From Homalodisca vitripennis (taxonomy: Eukaryota > Arthropoda > Insecta > Hemiptera > Cicadellidae): a DNA stretch of 64,000 nt. The position numbers and the translations under genes are program-made. The DNA lies in the NCBI RefSeq assembly GCF_021130785.1, contig NC_060207.1, forward strand, positions 101,225,001-101,289,000. The letters are read 5' to 3'. Below are positions 17,147-27,621 of the stretch, piece after piece (the stretch's first letter is position 1; the number at the start of each line of letters is the position of its first letter). A model generated the notes under the pieces. It did not search any database. It was not told where the DNA came from and saw only the letters and a program-made list of their open reading frames with translations.

Positions 17147-17530
17147 GTTTAGTGATGTCGGGTGGATACCATTGGAGGGTAAAGTCTTAGAACAATATCT
17201 TTCCAAGGAGGATTTTGTGACCAACCTTGTCGAAAATATTACTCAGGGTACAGAAATGTCCTAAAGTGTACTTGCCAGAGTGCAGGGCAGATATGTTTTA
17301 ATGTGAAGCCAATTGCATTTGTGGTGCTCATATTGGATCTAAATCCAAACTGATATGAGGACAGAATGTGGCATCTAACTAAGAAATTTTGCATTCTATT
17401 TTAAACAGTTTTTCAAAATCTTTAGATATGATTGGTGCGATAGAAATAGGACTGTATAAATCAGTACCTATTGACTTCATTTTTGTAAATTGTGGGAACG
17501 TTTTAGTTATTTTTTAAATCAATAAGAAAT
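17147..17530 (-). pseudogene. LINE RT fragment
   Basis: Translating the minus strand from 17530 gives ITKTFPQFTKM, LYSPISIAPIISKDFEKLFK (from a Y.PISI.P..SK..EK.. RT motif), a SSYQFGFRSNMSTTNAI-like stretch in a shifted frame, and LSNIFDKVGHKILLGKI (the FSKAFD..H..LL.KL block). It is truncated on both sides and has several stops. It abuts the broken end of the piggyBac element. Confidence 0.65.
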
Positions 17531-17749
17531 TGACTTGACTGATAGAACAAATTGAAAAGAACACTTAATATTAAATTAAGTTCAGGGATGAATTCTTTCA
17601 AGAGCGAAGAAGAGTTATATACATCTCTTGTAAGTAAAGTTATTCATGGGGGTTTTAGAGGAATGATTTTTTTTTTTAATTGTTGTTTACTCAGAAGTAA
17701 AAAGATTTGGTGTTGTGTTGATGTGCAAATCATATGACTACTGAATGTT

Positions 17750-18060
17750 TTTTTTAGGTGAAGGTGATTACACTTTCAACCAGCACATCCCATTACCCCA
17801 TAAGTAATGGTATGGTTGAGAAAGCATAAATATCCTTAAAAAAATGTGTTGAAAATCACATTACAGAGTATATTTAACACACTATAACAATACACCTGTC
17901 TTAGGGCTACACTATTCACCTTCATAAATACTAAATGATGATGAGAATTGAACTTTCAGTTTTAATGAAGAACCTTTGGACCTCGGTTCTAGGCAATGTA
18001 AGAGAACTCTTAAAGTTAAGGCAAGGAATAACAAAAGAACAGTACAATTGCCATCATTTT
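17750..18060 (+). pseudogene. Ty3/gypsy-like integrase remnant
   Basis: Broken + frames give SHYPISNGMVEKA (from the integrase core P.HP.SNG..E... motif), KKCVENH, YNNTPVLGLHYSPS (from the NT....G.SP motif) and GNVRELLKLRQGITKEQYNCHH. This is the C-terminal half of a gypsy-type integrase, in the same orientation as the gag remnant at 14.3 kb. Both could be relics of one element whose middle has been deleted and overwritten by the piggyBac and the LINE scrap; that link is inference. Confidence 0.5.
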
Positions 18061-18064
18061 AATA

Positions 18065-18340
18065 ATGATGACTGGAGCACAGCAACATGACTACAACACT
18101 CGGCATGCTGCAAACTACCATCTTCCAGCTCACCGCCTAGCGCCCACGGAGAAGAAGCCAACGTATGTCGGAGCAAAGCTGTGGAACGCCCTCCCACTAG
18201 AACTGAAGAGGAGAGACCGGCTGCAGTTTGGACACAAACTAAAAGTCTGGCTTCAAGACCATCCATTTTACACGATAAATGAATTTTTAAATTGTACTAT
18301 TCTCTAAGAATATGTTCAATAAAGAATTTAATTTAATAAT
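18065..18340 (+). pseudogene. LINE 3' end (CR1/Jockey-like C-terminus)
   Basis: An 80-codon ORF (18065-18307) reads HDYNTRHAANYHLPAHRL, EKKPTYVGAKLWNALPLELK and DHPFYTINEFLN, the conserved C-terminal tail of CR1/Jockey-group RT proteins. A short AT-rich tail with AATAAAG (18319) follows. The element is heavily 5'-truncated, as is usual for LINE insertions. The reading frame is intact over the retained part, so it is younger than most neighbours. Confidence 0.8.
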
Positions 18341-18832
18341 CAATGTACAAGAGAGGAGATGAAGTGGTTTTCAGTCAAGGAATTATAGTTACTAGCAAGA
18401 GAGAAAAGTTGTTATGAATAGAGGACCCAGATCATATTGGGTACTGAGGAGTGAAGATAACAAGTGTTTGTAGTGCAACGTTTACAAAAAAAAAGAAGTC
18501 TCATCTAAAGGAGTTATAACAATCTAATTTTGCCCCTAGAATGCTTCTTCTTCCTGAACTTCTTATTTCAAGTTAGTTTCGACACAACAACCAGAAAGTC
18601 TTGAAGAAAGAGGAAACAGTTCAATTGTGAATGACAAAGTAAAAGTTAGACTCCCTCTTCTGCTGTCAGGACATCTCTGTATGGAAGACACATAATGCTC
18701 CTTCTTGGCACATGGACCTGTAAGTCTTTTCAAGGGTAGGTGTTTTATAGAGTTCCATATGAACAACTAAAAAATATGACAATCTAATACTTTTGTTATT
18801 TATTATTTCAGTTGTGTTCATGTTATGTTAAT
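18341..18832. other. Spacer, nothing recognised
   Basis: No feature supported. Short ORFs only. Confidence 0.5.
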
Positions 18833-19522
18833 CTTAATAATATTATAAATGTGAATGTGCTTTTGTTTGTTTTGCTTTTATGCATTAACTAATCAACCGA
18901 TTGTACTAAAATTTTACATGAACATTCTTAGGGTCCTTGAGATGAATATAGGCTTATTCTTATTTCAAAAATTTCCTGGGCTACGCCCCACTGGTATCTA
19001 AAGCAGCAAAAGTTCTATCTTCTTCTCTAAAGTTGTGTATTATGAAATTGAAAGAGTCTGTTAAATGTAATAATTCTGTGTAAACATTGTACTCTTATTA
19101 CGACAACAAGACCATAAGTTTAATTAATTTAACCACTATTTTACATTTTTTACATTTTTATAGAGTGAAAGCATAATAGAAGTAACAGCACTTCTTATTT
19201 CAACATAGTGGCAACAAGTCAAAACAACTAAAATTGGAAATGTGTGCTTGTAAAGTATTGAATTTGGTTTCCTTAGACATTGCAGGATGGCATATTTATA
19301 GTAGCTGAAGGAACAAAGACACAGGGACTGGGTATTAGATTGATTCAACAAACCATTCGCTTCGTGACTACAATTTTAGAAAAAAAGGGAGTGCAGTGAC
19401 TGTGATTGTAGCAAGTGGACTCACAAAACAATACACGAGACACAAATTGCAATTTTTATGACAAAAAATTATCGAGGGGATATCGCATCCATTTCTCGCT
19501 GATGAGGTATACAATAATGAAT

Positions 19523-19603
<81 letters not shown>

Positions 19604-20141
19604 AAGATATATCTTGTATAAGATTGTATAATCAGTTTTGGATGGCTGTCATAATGTAAATATTGAAATGTGTTTTCTTAGATTGGTGATGATTTTAGTT
19701 TTTAATTTTAAATAACAATATTTACAAAAATAACAATATTATTCCAAACAATTTATAAAAATGTAATGTTTTGTATCCAACCTCATTACAAAATTATATA
19801 TGTCTGTAGGCTATATATTGTTTCTCAAGGCAAAAAAACAACCTCCAATTTTGCATTGGAAATAGATTTAATTTGAACTAGAAGTGCAAAACCTGAAATA
19901 AGAATTACTTGCAATTTTTCTTAACCTCTGGCCCTCTTAATCACGAACACAGAAAAATGAGTGCATGATATTATTATTAATTCTGTTTTAAAAATATTGT
20001 ACGACCCTCTTATACTACTATCTTTCAACAAGTGTTTTCACTAAGAAAGCTATGAACTTCGACTTTAGTTCCTTTAGATTGGTCTAAAAATACATGGGAT
20101 GTTACATAGCAATTGTGGGCAAAGCCGCGGGTATGTACTAG
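18833..20141 (+). mobile_element. Non-autonomous Helitron-like element
   Basis: The left end reads TCTTAATAATATTATAAATG followed by a TTTGTTTG run, then AACTAATCAACCGATTGTAC and GGGCTACGCCCCAC, all typical of the 5' region of insect Helitrons. The right end reads GGGCAAAGCCGCGGGTATGT then ACTAG. The element would begin TC after an A (18832) and end CTAG before a T (20142), the expected A|T insertion site. No Rep/helicase coding is present, and the interior holds a long (TA)n tract. Termini and site agree, but no 3' hairpin of the usual strength was verified. Confidence 0.6.
19525..19600. repeat. (TA)n microsatellite
   Basis: About 38 uninterrupted TA units inside the Helitron-like element. 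The tract creates an artificial Tyr-Ile ORF. Confidence 0.97.
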
Positions 20142-23027
20142 TTAGTATATAAATATCATTTTGGTGATGTTTATCGATTTTATATTTTAATACATTTAAT
20201 AGTTAAAACATTTATTACATGGTTTTTCTTTGTTTGGTCTAGGAATTATAGTAGTTTATATATCTCTAATCAGTATTGTCTCTATTGCCCCTGTTTTCTC
20301 AGTCATCAAAAAATTGCATTTTAGTCTTGTGCATTGCTTTCATTGCTGGTCTGATTCCATTTCCAATGGTCACAGGGTTGCTGTGTTTACTTATTTCCTC
20401 AAATTTTAGTCATTGAGGGATTGGTTCATTGAGTCATAATATCAGTATCTGGCCCCTAGCTCCATTTTTATTCCCTGAACGAATGGAGCTGAATGTGCTG
20501 AATGAACTGAATTTTTATAACAATGTTTTGTTAAATAATATCTAACCTAAACTAGATGATAAGAATTGGTCACTAGCGTCATCTGCAGTAACACTTAGAT
20601 ATTACAACTGTCATTGCTATTTGCAGTACACTCCAACAGGTGGTATTTGTTCACATATTAAAAGATGCATATTTATTTGAATTGGAAAAGTTAAGATCTC
20701 AAATATTTTAATCTTATATCTAAGCAATTTACAAACCAAATAATCTAAATCCTCTAGTGTTTGGGTGATGAGTATCAAGCATTCAAAAACCCAAATATCT
20801 TCACAAACTTTTGCATTTGTAATATGAATAGGTTTTAATTTACAATGCAAGTAATCTGATTTGCATTTGAAAGTGAACACAATAGAACTAGGCTTGTCCT
20901 TGTTTGCATTCTGAATGCAGTGTCAAATGACAATTAATACCAATTAGGGTACTTTTTGTATGGATGATTCCATTGAAAGGGAGGTGTAAATGCTTCTTGT
21001 GCCTATAGCATGCCAGATTCCAAATGTGCCCCAGCTTAAAAGTACAATGTTGAAACCATAACATCATCTTTTTTTTGGTGTAAAATTTGGTCATATAAGA
21101 TCGTAGAGTTCTTAAAATCCAATAGATACTATCTTCTTCCTGGACATTGATATCACAAAATTCCATCCTTTATTATAAAGGAAAAATTCTTCACAAGTAC
21201 AGACCTTTGGATATTCTCAATATGTAAATAAATTCTCAAAACACTTTTGCTGACGAAATTCTAAAGTATCGCACCAACACAGAATACAGAGAGAGCTATT
21301 TTTCTTCATGCACATCACCTGCTTGTTGGTTCCCTCTCAAACCCATTATATAGTATGCTTCCTGAGTATGATGTGTTGTATAAGCAGATCCCTCAGAGAA
21401 AACCTCCCACATGATGCTGATGCATGGTGTAAAATCTATTATCTATGTCTGTATACAAGCACTTACATGCGGCTGCACCCACAATTTCTCTGCTACGAAT
21501 GATCCATGTATTTGATTCAATAGTTCCAACAATATCAGTACAACTTGAACTATTTTAGACCAATGTAGAGGAACAAACGCCAAAGTTCATGGCTTTCTTA
21601 ATGATAGAACTTATGAAGTAATGTGATGGAGATCACCTGTGATATTTTTGAAATGAAAGTTCACATACACCAAGTACATATTTTCAATGTCCATAGTGTC
21701 CATTAGAACATTTGCTTCAGAAGCTATTCTGAGAAGAACCATCCTGTCTTCCATGGTTCAAATCAATAGTAATAATAATAATAAACAATAAACAACAAAC
21801 AACAAATATGCCATAAGATGTTATGTTGAATAAGTATCTTAAATTTAAACTGTCTGATTGCCTAGATTTTAACATTTTTTAGTACGATATTAACACTCCT
21901 TACACTCATCAAATTTAAATTAGGTTATAAATTCTTTTTAAAATGAATTTGGTTATGTTTATTTTTTCCATATGCAGATAGTGGTCCCTCAGAGATTTGA
22001 TGAACGTTATCAAACCAATGATTAGTTATTCTTATACCTACTTAAAAGAGTGACTGCTTGTGCAATATTTTTTGAGCCAATTTATAGCCAATACATACAT
22101 ACTTTGAACTGAGAAGTCTACTACAGTAAAAAAGCATCTACTTCCGGTGTTGTATTCGACTCAACAGTGTAAGAAGTAGAATGAAAAATCCCAATTTCTG
22201 GCTGTGTCTTACACTTCAATATACCTACATTGGTACTAAATCTCTTTACTTTATGTCAAACGGTTTCCAAGATGATGTGTGTATAAAGCTACATTACACA
22301 GACACGCAGACATGAACTTTTCAAACTATACAGATTTGCTAATAATATTTACAATTAGTTTGATTCGATAAAAGGAAATGGATGCCTACTACATGGGCCA
22401 ACCGGCTGGCTACCTTTGTTTGTACACTCAGTATTTGCTTTTTGAAGACCTAAACATCTGTAAACCTGATACAATACAGTATATGCTTTTGTGTCCCAAT
22501 ACCTGTTCCCTAAATCTAGGGATTATATCAATATTTATATATATATCTAATTGTATTGTATCCCTCATTAGCGAAAAATGGATGCGATACTCCCTCGATG
22601 ATTTTTTGTCATAGAAAAATGCATATAATGCCTGGTATATCGCCTAATGGCCCCACTTGCTAAAGTCACTGAATCATTGCGGTCACATGTTACTTCAAAT
22701 CGTAGTCACTGAGCAAATAGTTCAAATCACGTTAGTGCTCAGCTCCTCTGATTTTGTTTGTTCAGCTATTGTAAGTATATCATCCCACAATCTTAACCAA
22801 TTTTGAATAGCCAAATGTACATATTCACAATTTTGTTCATTAATTAAATGTCCAAAGTAAACTAAAATGTCAGAATTCATCATTGCATGTTGTGTTCTGT
22901 GCCTCGATCAGCTGTCAAAAATATTGCCTATCTTTATATAAATTTTCTTAAAATTATTTTTAAGGGCATTTTTTTGGTATTTTGGTATAATAATTTATAT
23001 ATGTTTTACTCAATGGTAATGTACATA
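20142..23027. other. Unclassified DNA with possible decayed coding
   Basis: No gene can be assigned. From about 21756 to 20617 the minus strand holds a series of short ORFs that could be one decayed frame: an ATG near 21755 (MEDRMVLLRIASEANVLMD), then segments at 21166-20888 (MEFCDINVQEED...) and 20880-20617. I do not recognise a family. A GC-normal stretch at 21300-21500 is unlike the AT-rich flanks. An AATAAT-type simple repeat lies at 21768-21803. 22348-22490 is a copy of the dispersed repeat at 13.9 kb. Confidence 0.4.
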
Positions 23028-23269
23028 CTGATGGCGAGAGAAAAGAAGAGACCTGGATTCTGGCCTATCTGAAATTTGCAGGTGCTACTACTAATATGTT
23101 GCCGCGCCTTGTTTCGTAATTCCATTATTGTTTCACTGTTCCATTGCTAGGATAAACAATTCGCAGGGTTGGCTGTGGGGCGAAGCGCCTGGAATTACCG
23201 CGCGGCAACACACTAGTACTCAGCTGTGCGCCAGCACGGGCCAGGTCTCTTCTTTTCTCTCGCCACCAT
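23028..23269. mobile_element. 242-bp TA-flanked MITE, copy 1
   Basis: Short inverted-repeat element with left end CTGATGGCGAGAGAAAAGAA and right end closing in CTTCTTTTCTCTCGCC plus a few mutated bases, between TA dinucleotides at 23026-23027 and 23270-23271. The interior is unusually GC-rich for this region (TTGCCGCGCC, CCGCGCGGCAAC). No coding capacity. It matches the copy at 53630-53871 base for base over most of its length, and both are exactly 242 bp. Confidence 0.9.
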
Positions 23270-23271
23270 TA

Positions 23272-23649
23272 CCAAACTTCAAGCAAATCTGTCTACTAGA
23301 TTCTATGTGATTGAGTATCACACATCAAAACATCTTCACAAAACTTTGCATTTATATTTTTTACAGGATATCTTTGAACCTTGGTATTTATAAAATACTT
23401 AAATAACTCATCAACTTAATAATTAACAAAACAAATTTGATTTTATTTTTGAACAATTAACAGGAGTGTATTAATGCAAAATTTACATAAGATGATGTAA
23501 AAATTGAGAAAATAATTTAATACAGTTTATTGGGTTATTACAATAATTTAGGGGTTAAAAAATAGTTTTTAGTTTAAAATAATTTATCACAGATGTGTAT
23601 CTAGTAAGCCTTGGCAATCAAGGAAGAGTATAAGTTCTTTTCACGTGGT
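23272..23649. other. AT-rich spacer, nothing recognised
   Basis: No ORF or repeat of note between the MITE and the hAT element. Confidence 0.5.
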
Positions 23650-24305
23650 GGGGTTATCAGGCCTGTTTTACACCCTGCCAGCGCCCTAGGCACAACCTCA
23701 GTCAGTCAGTCAGTCACTGTGACTGTGGGGGGTTGTTCCCCCACGTCTTTCTTCGTTCTTTCTAAGTCTCTGCCGATTTGGTTTTTACTTAGTATATGCA
23801 AGGGTCAAAGCCCTAGTAGCTTTCGCTACTTTTCAGTAACAAAGAGTTGCGCCCCTTTTTATACCCCTGCCAGCTGATAACGCCCCCCCCCCCCCACCAA
23901 CCCTACCATAACGTCTATACCCCGTAAATTTAGATTTAGTCTGAAATGCCAGTTTTGGTTTGGGAGGGACTTTAGACTTAATGTCCCTTAACTTTCCTTT
24001 AGAAATTATCCTGATTCTTTTCGAGAGCCTTCCTATTATCCACCACTTATGGACCCGCCGTGTCCCGGACTGGCAACCAGTAGCCGTGAGGTTTCTAGTG
24101 GCCTCTGGTGGGAATGCGTTACCATACCTGTTACACCCATTCTTCCTTCTTTACATTTGAAGTATTTACATTATTTATAGTATTTGTTTAATCACATTTT
24201 CTTTGAATTATTTTTGGTTTGTTGGCTTACCACTAGACTGACTAGAGATTCATGCAATAGCTTTTTTTCTGGTTTTCCGTATTGCAAAGTCGTCAATAAT
24301 GTTTG

Positions 24306-25610
24306 TTAGTCTAATTTTAAAGTAATGTCGTTTTGGGTGCACAGCAACAATAAACCATTAATCTTTTCATCAACCATTGATGATCTAATTTCTGACTTTA
24401 CTCTTTTCAAAGCTAAAAAGCTACGTTCAGCTGTGCAGTTCGTCACAGGTAAGGTTAGAAATATCCTGAGAGCGACCTCCAAATTGGGGAACGTGTTCTC
24501 CAATCCGTTTGATTTGATGTAGGCGTACATATCTTTGATCTTAGAAAAGTTCTCCAAGACCATGCATTGTTTGAAATGGTTACATTCCTGGGCAAAGTTT
24601 TGCCCATCAATATCGTTCTTGTATACTTCTCCTAACAGTTTAGCTTCACAAGCAACCTCTTTGGAATTTTTCTCTTCTAGATTTTGTAAGATCTTAAATC
24701 TTGTGTCGAGATTTTATTGACCTCCCTTCTTTTGTTGAGCTGTGAAGCTATGTTGTCAACAATGGCAATAAACACCCCAGTGCGAAATCTTTCTCGAGGA
24801 GATGTTTCTTCCATGCTTCTGTCCTTCTTTTCATCAGGCAATAGCTTTCTTTTTCTTACTTTGTCATATACAGCTTCTTCTTTTTCTGCAAGTTTCAATG
24901 CTTTGTACTCGATATCATCAAATAAATCTCTCTTTTCCCTCAAAAACGAGGATAGTGTTTCAAGTTCCTTTGTAGAACCAAATAGGTCTAAATCTTGATT
25001 TTGAAGAGTCAAACTTGTTACTTGTTTTATCAACTGTCTCGAGAATTTCGTCCCAGATCACAGTTGATAATGTGGTTTAGAAATTTCCAAGTGGTTTTAG
25101 AAACTCAGCGGCTGTGCATTGTGTTTATAGTGTCTGAGTAACGGATTTATTCAGCTCTTCAAGAGCATCTATTAATTCATGTCGACTTATTGTTAAAGCT
25201 CGAAGAGCGTCTACCCTAGCAGACCTTCTTGTGTCACTCAGAGGTTTTACCATTAGCTTTCTCTAATCTTTCTTTGATTTTCCTTCGTAACTCTTTTCAA
25301 TGTGACTTTTTAAGATGTTCCACCTGTAAGTGGATGCCAAGAAAAAAGCATACAGCCCTTGTACGAATGTAAAAAATATTATGTGTTATCTGGACACGCC
25401 TTATTGGCAGCAAAACACCCAGCAAGGTTTAGTGAATGAGCTGCACATGGTACATAGTCAGCAAGATCATTTTTGCTGTTATTCCTTGCCTGAAGACCTG
25501 AGTATATGACCGACATGTTTGATGCATTGTCGTAAGTTTGTCCACGACAGTTATCGAAATCCAGCTCAAGTTTCTCAAGTAAACTGAGGGTTGCTTATTC
25601 CAAACTTCCA
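24306..25610 (-). pseudogene. hAT transposase catalytic and dimerisation part
   Basis: Continuation of the split hAT transposase on the minus strand. Near 25580 a frame reads KLELDFDNCRGQTYDNASNM, the RGQ.YDNA..M box around the second catalytic aspartate. It is followed by an ADYVPCAAHSLNLAG-like stretch (25480-25430) in a shifted frame. ORF 25033-24677 covers LTLQNQDLDLFGSTKELETL to RFRTGVFIAIVDNI. ORF 24563-24306 is the hAT C-terminal dimerisation domain with LPVTNCTAERSFLALKRVKS and the NGLLLLC motif. Frame breaks at about 24680, 25040 and 25430 make it a pseudogene. Roughly 70 residues expected between the N-terminal fragment and this part are missing at the LINE junction. Confidence 0.88.
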
Positions 25611-25957
25611 GATTTGTGGCATACACTTGGTAAGAGTTGTATCAGGCGTTCGTTGGCGCTAGCATTGGGCAATGAAACATACCGCAGTACTACAGTCAAT
25701 TGGTCTGTGTGCGACTCGTCACGTGTGGAGTCTCTTCTAGGGCCGCTATGTAGAAATCGTTATCATGTTTTAGATGGTTCAAATAATATAACATGTGAAA
25801 ATGATATTAGAGTATTAAAAATGTATCAGGTGTATGGAGAGAAAAACCTAAACAGAAATCGCAGTCTAGAAATAGTTTTAAGCGAATAAAACGACTGAGG
25901 GCAAATGTACTAACAGAGTCAACCGAAAAGCCGGCTTCACCCTATGCATGTTCTGTA

Positions 25958-26510
25958 ATGGGATCAAACGGTGAACACCAACAATTACTTGTAAGTGAGG
26001 GTTGTACTCCTGAGCGGTCGCGGGGTACTGATCGGCAGGTTGGCGGTGGGACATTAAAGAATGTCTTGGTCATCGGTGACTCATTGTTGCGATATGCTGG
26101 GAATCTCTGCTTGAAAAATGGGGCCACCTTAGATATCAATCCAGGTGCAAAAATTGAGCATATTAAGCAAAAGCTTTTGAAGTATGTGCCAGACCAGCCA
26201 AAAATTATTTATATTCATGTTGGCACCAATAATCTTGTTGATGGTTATAACGGACGACCTGGGTACACAATGGCGGTTGGGGGAAGCGCGCGGCACTTCA
26301 TAGCATGGCGGACCTGTTGAGTACCGCAAAAAAACACACTTTCCCAATTTCTGACATTATGTTGAGTAGTGTTTTAACTAGGCGAGACATTGCACCACTA
26401 CCACTTTGTAATTTTAATGAACAGCTAGAAGTTATGTGCATTAATTTTAATGTCACTTATGTTGACGCGAACCGCCTGGTGAGGGGGGTATCACCTTGCT
26501 CGTGATGGTC
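25958..26510 (+). pseudogene. LINE SGNH-esterase-like domain
   Basis: The ORF at 25958-26320 reads VLVIGDSLLRYAG (block I with the GDS serine), KIIYIHVGTNNL (block III GTNN) and a glycine-rich PGYTMAVGG region. After a frameshift near 26300, ORF 26305-26505 continues ILSSVLTRRDIAPLPLYN-like sequence and FNVTYVDANRLVRG, with a DGRHLN-type block V visible at 26500-26525 in another frame. CR1-group LINEs are known to carry esterase-like domains of this fold upstream of the endonuclease. Two frame breaks make it defective. Confidence 0.75.
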
Positions 26511-26698
26511 GTCACTTAAATAGGGCAGGAAATTTCTGGTTCGGGAATTTTAATTTTCAGGTGTTTGCACGAGAAGAAAACTTTTCCGGGTGGATGTTCG
26601 CCGGTTTCCGCAGTTCCTGGCGACTTTAGAGCTGTTCCTGAGGTGTCACAGGCTTCTGTTCAGCATAAGGAGTCGGGAAACGGCATCAGAGGGGCGAG

Positions 26699-27434
26699 TT
26701 GTTTTCCAGAGTAGGGCACTTGAATGTGAGATCAATGAACACAGGTTTCCAGGAGCTGTGTGCGGTTATTGATGATTTCAAATTTGACATTCTTGGTCTC
26801 TCGGAGACGTGGTTGACTCCAGATGTTTCCTCAGATTGTTTCAGTGTAGATGGCTACTCTTTATGGCGCAAGGACAGACAGGGCGCTGAGGGTCTCCCGG
26901 GAGCCGCTGGTGGAGGAGTGGCACTCCTGGTTGCAAATCATCTGCAAATGACGCAGGTTTATTTGAACAATGTTGATAGTCGGTTAGAATATATCTGTGG
27001 CAAGTTTAGTTTGAGAAACAAGAAGCTGTGTGTGTGCGTGGTATATAAACCACCCTGTGTTATATATTCCACCCTGAGTTCTATTTTGTATTCTTTGTTT
27101 TATTGATCAGATGTTGGATGTTGATGATGTTGTTTTGTTGGGTGACATTAATGTAAATCTTATGGATACTGGTAAGGCCGATTGTAGATTCCTGAAAAAC
27201 CTGTATGAATCGTTAGGGTTGGTACAACTCATAACAGAGCCCACTCGTGTCACCGAGAGCTCTTCGACATTGATCGACCATATTGTTGTGAATAAAGGTC
27301 TAGACATAGACAAAGTTGGTTTAGTGGATACGTCCAAAATTCTTGATTCAAGACGTAAACAAATTACGGACCACCACCTAGTATATTGTGATCTCTCAGG
27401 TATGGCAACTATAGGCCAAAGGAGAAATTTATAA
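26699..27434 (+). pseudogene. LINE AP-like endonuclease
   Basis: Nicks the target DNA to start reverse transcription. ORF 26699-27106 has VGHLNVRSMNTGF (block I with the catalytic Asn), FDILGLSETWL (block III Glu) and GGGVALLVANH. ORF 27111-27434 has VVLLGDINVNLMD (GDxN block), STLIDHIVVNKG and ITDHHLVYCDLS (the SDH-type final block). A frame break with a TGA near 27105 separates the two halves. Confidence 0.85.
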
Positions 27435-27621
27435 CTTATCGAAATTTTTCCAATTTCGATGTGTCTCTTTATGTTTCTTTATTGTCACGTATTGATTGGA
27501 ATGATATTGAGACAAAGACCTCGGTCGATGAAGTTAGTCAATTGTTAACTACCTACATTGTCCAACTGCTTGACACCTGCGTACCGTTAACAAGAAAGCG
27601 AGTCACCAAGAAGAAAGCCCC

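Noticed and set aside
19415..19621. 68-codon ORF rich in Tyr-Ile
   Set aside because: Created by the (TA)n microsatellite.
23883..23896. C homopolymer-like tract as a regulatory element
   Set aside because: It is a simple slippage tract inside the hAT end region, with no supporting context.
24717..24998. 93-codon plus ORF, serine-rich
   Set aside because: Antisense shadow of the hAT transposase frame.
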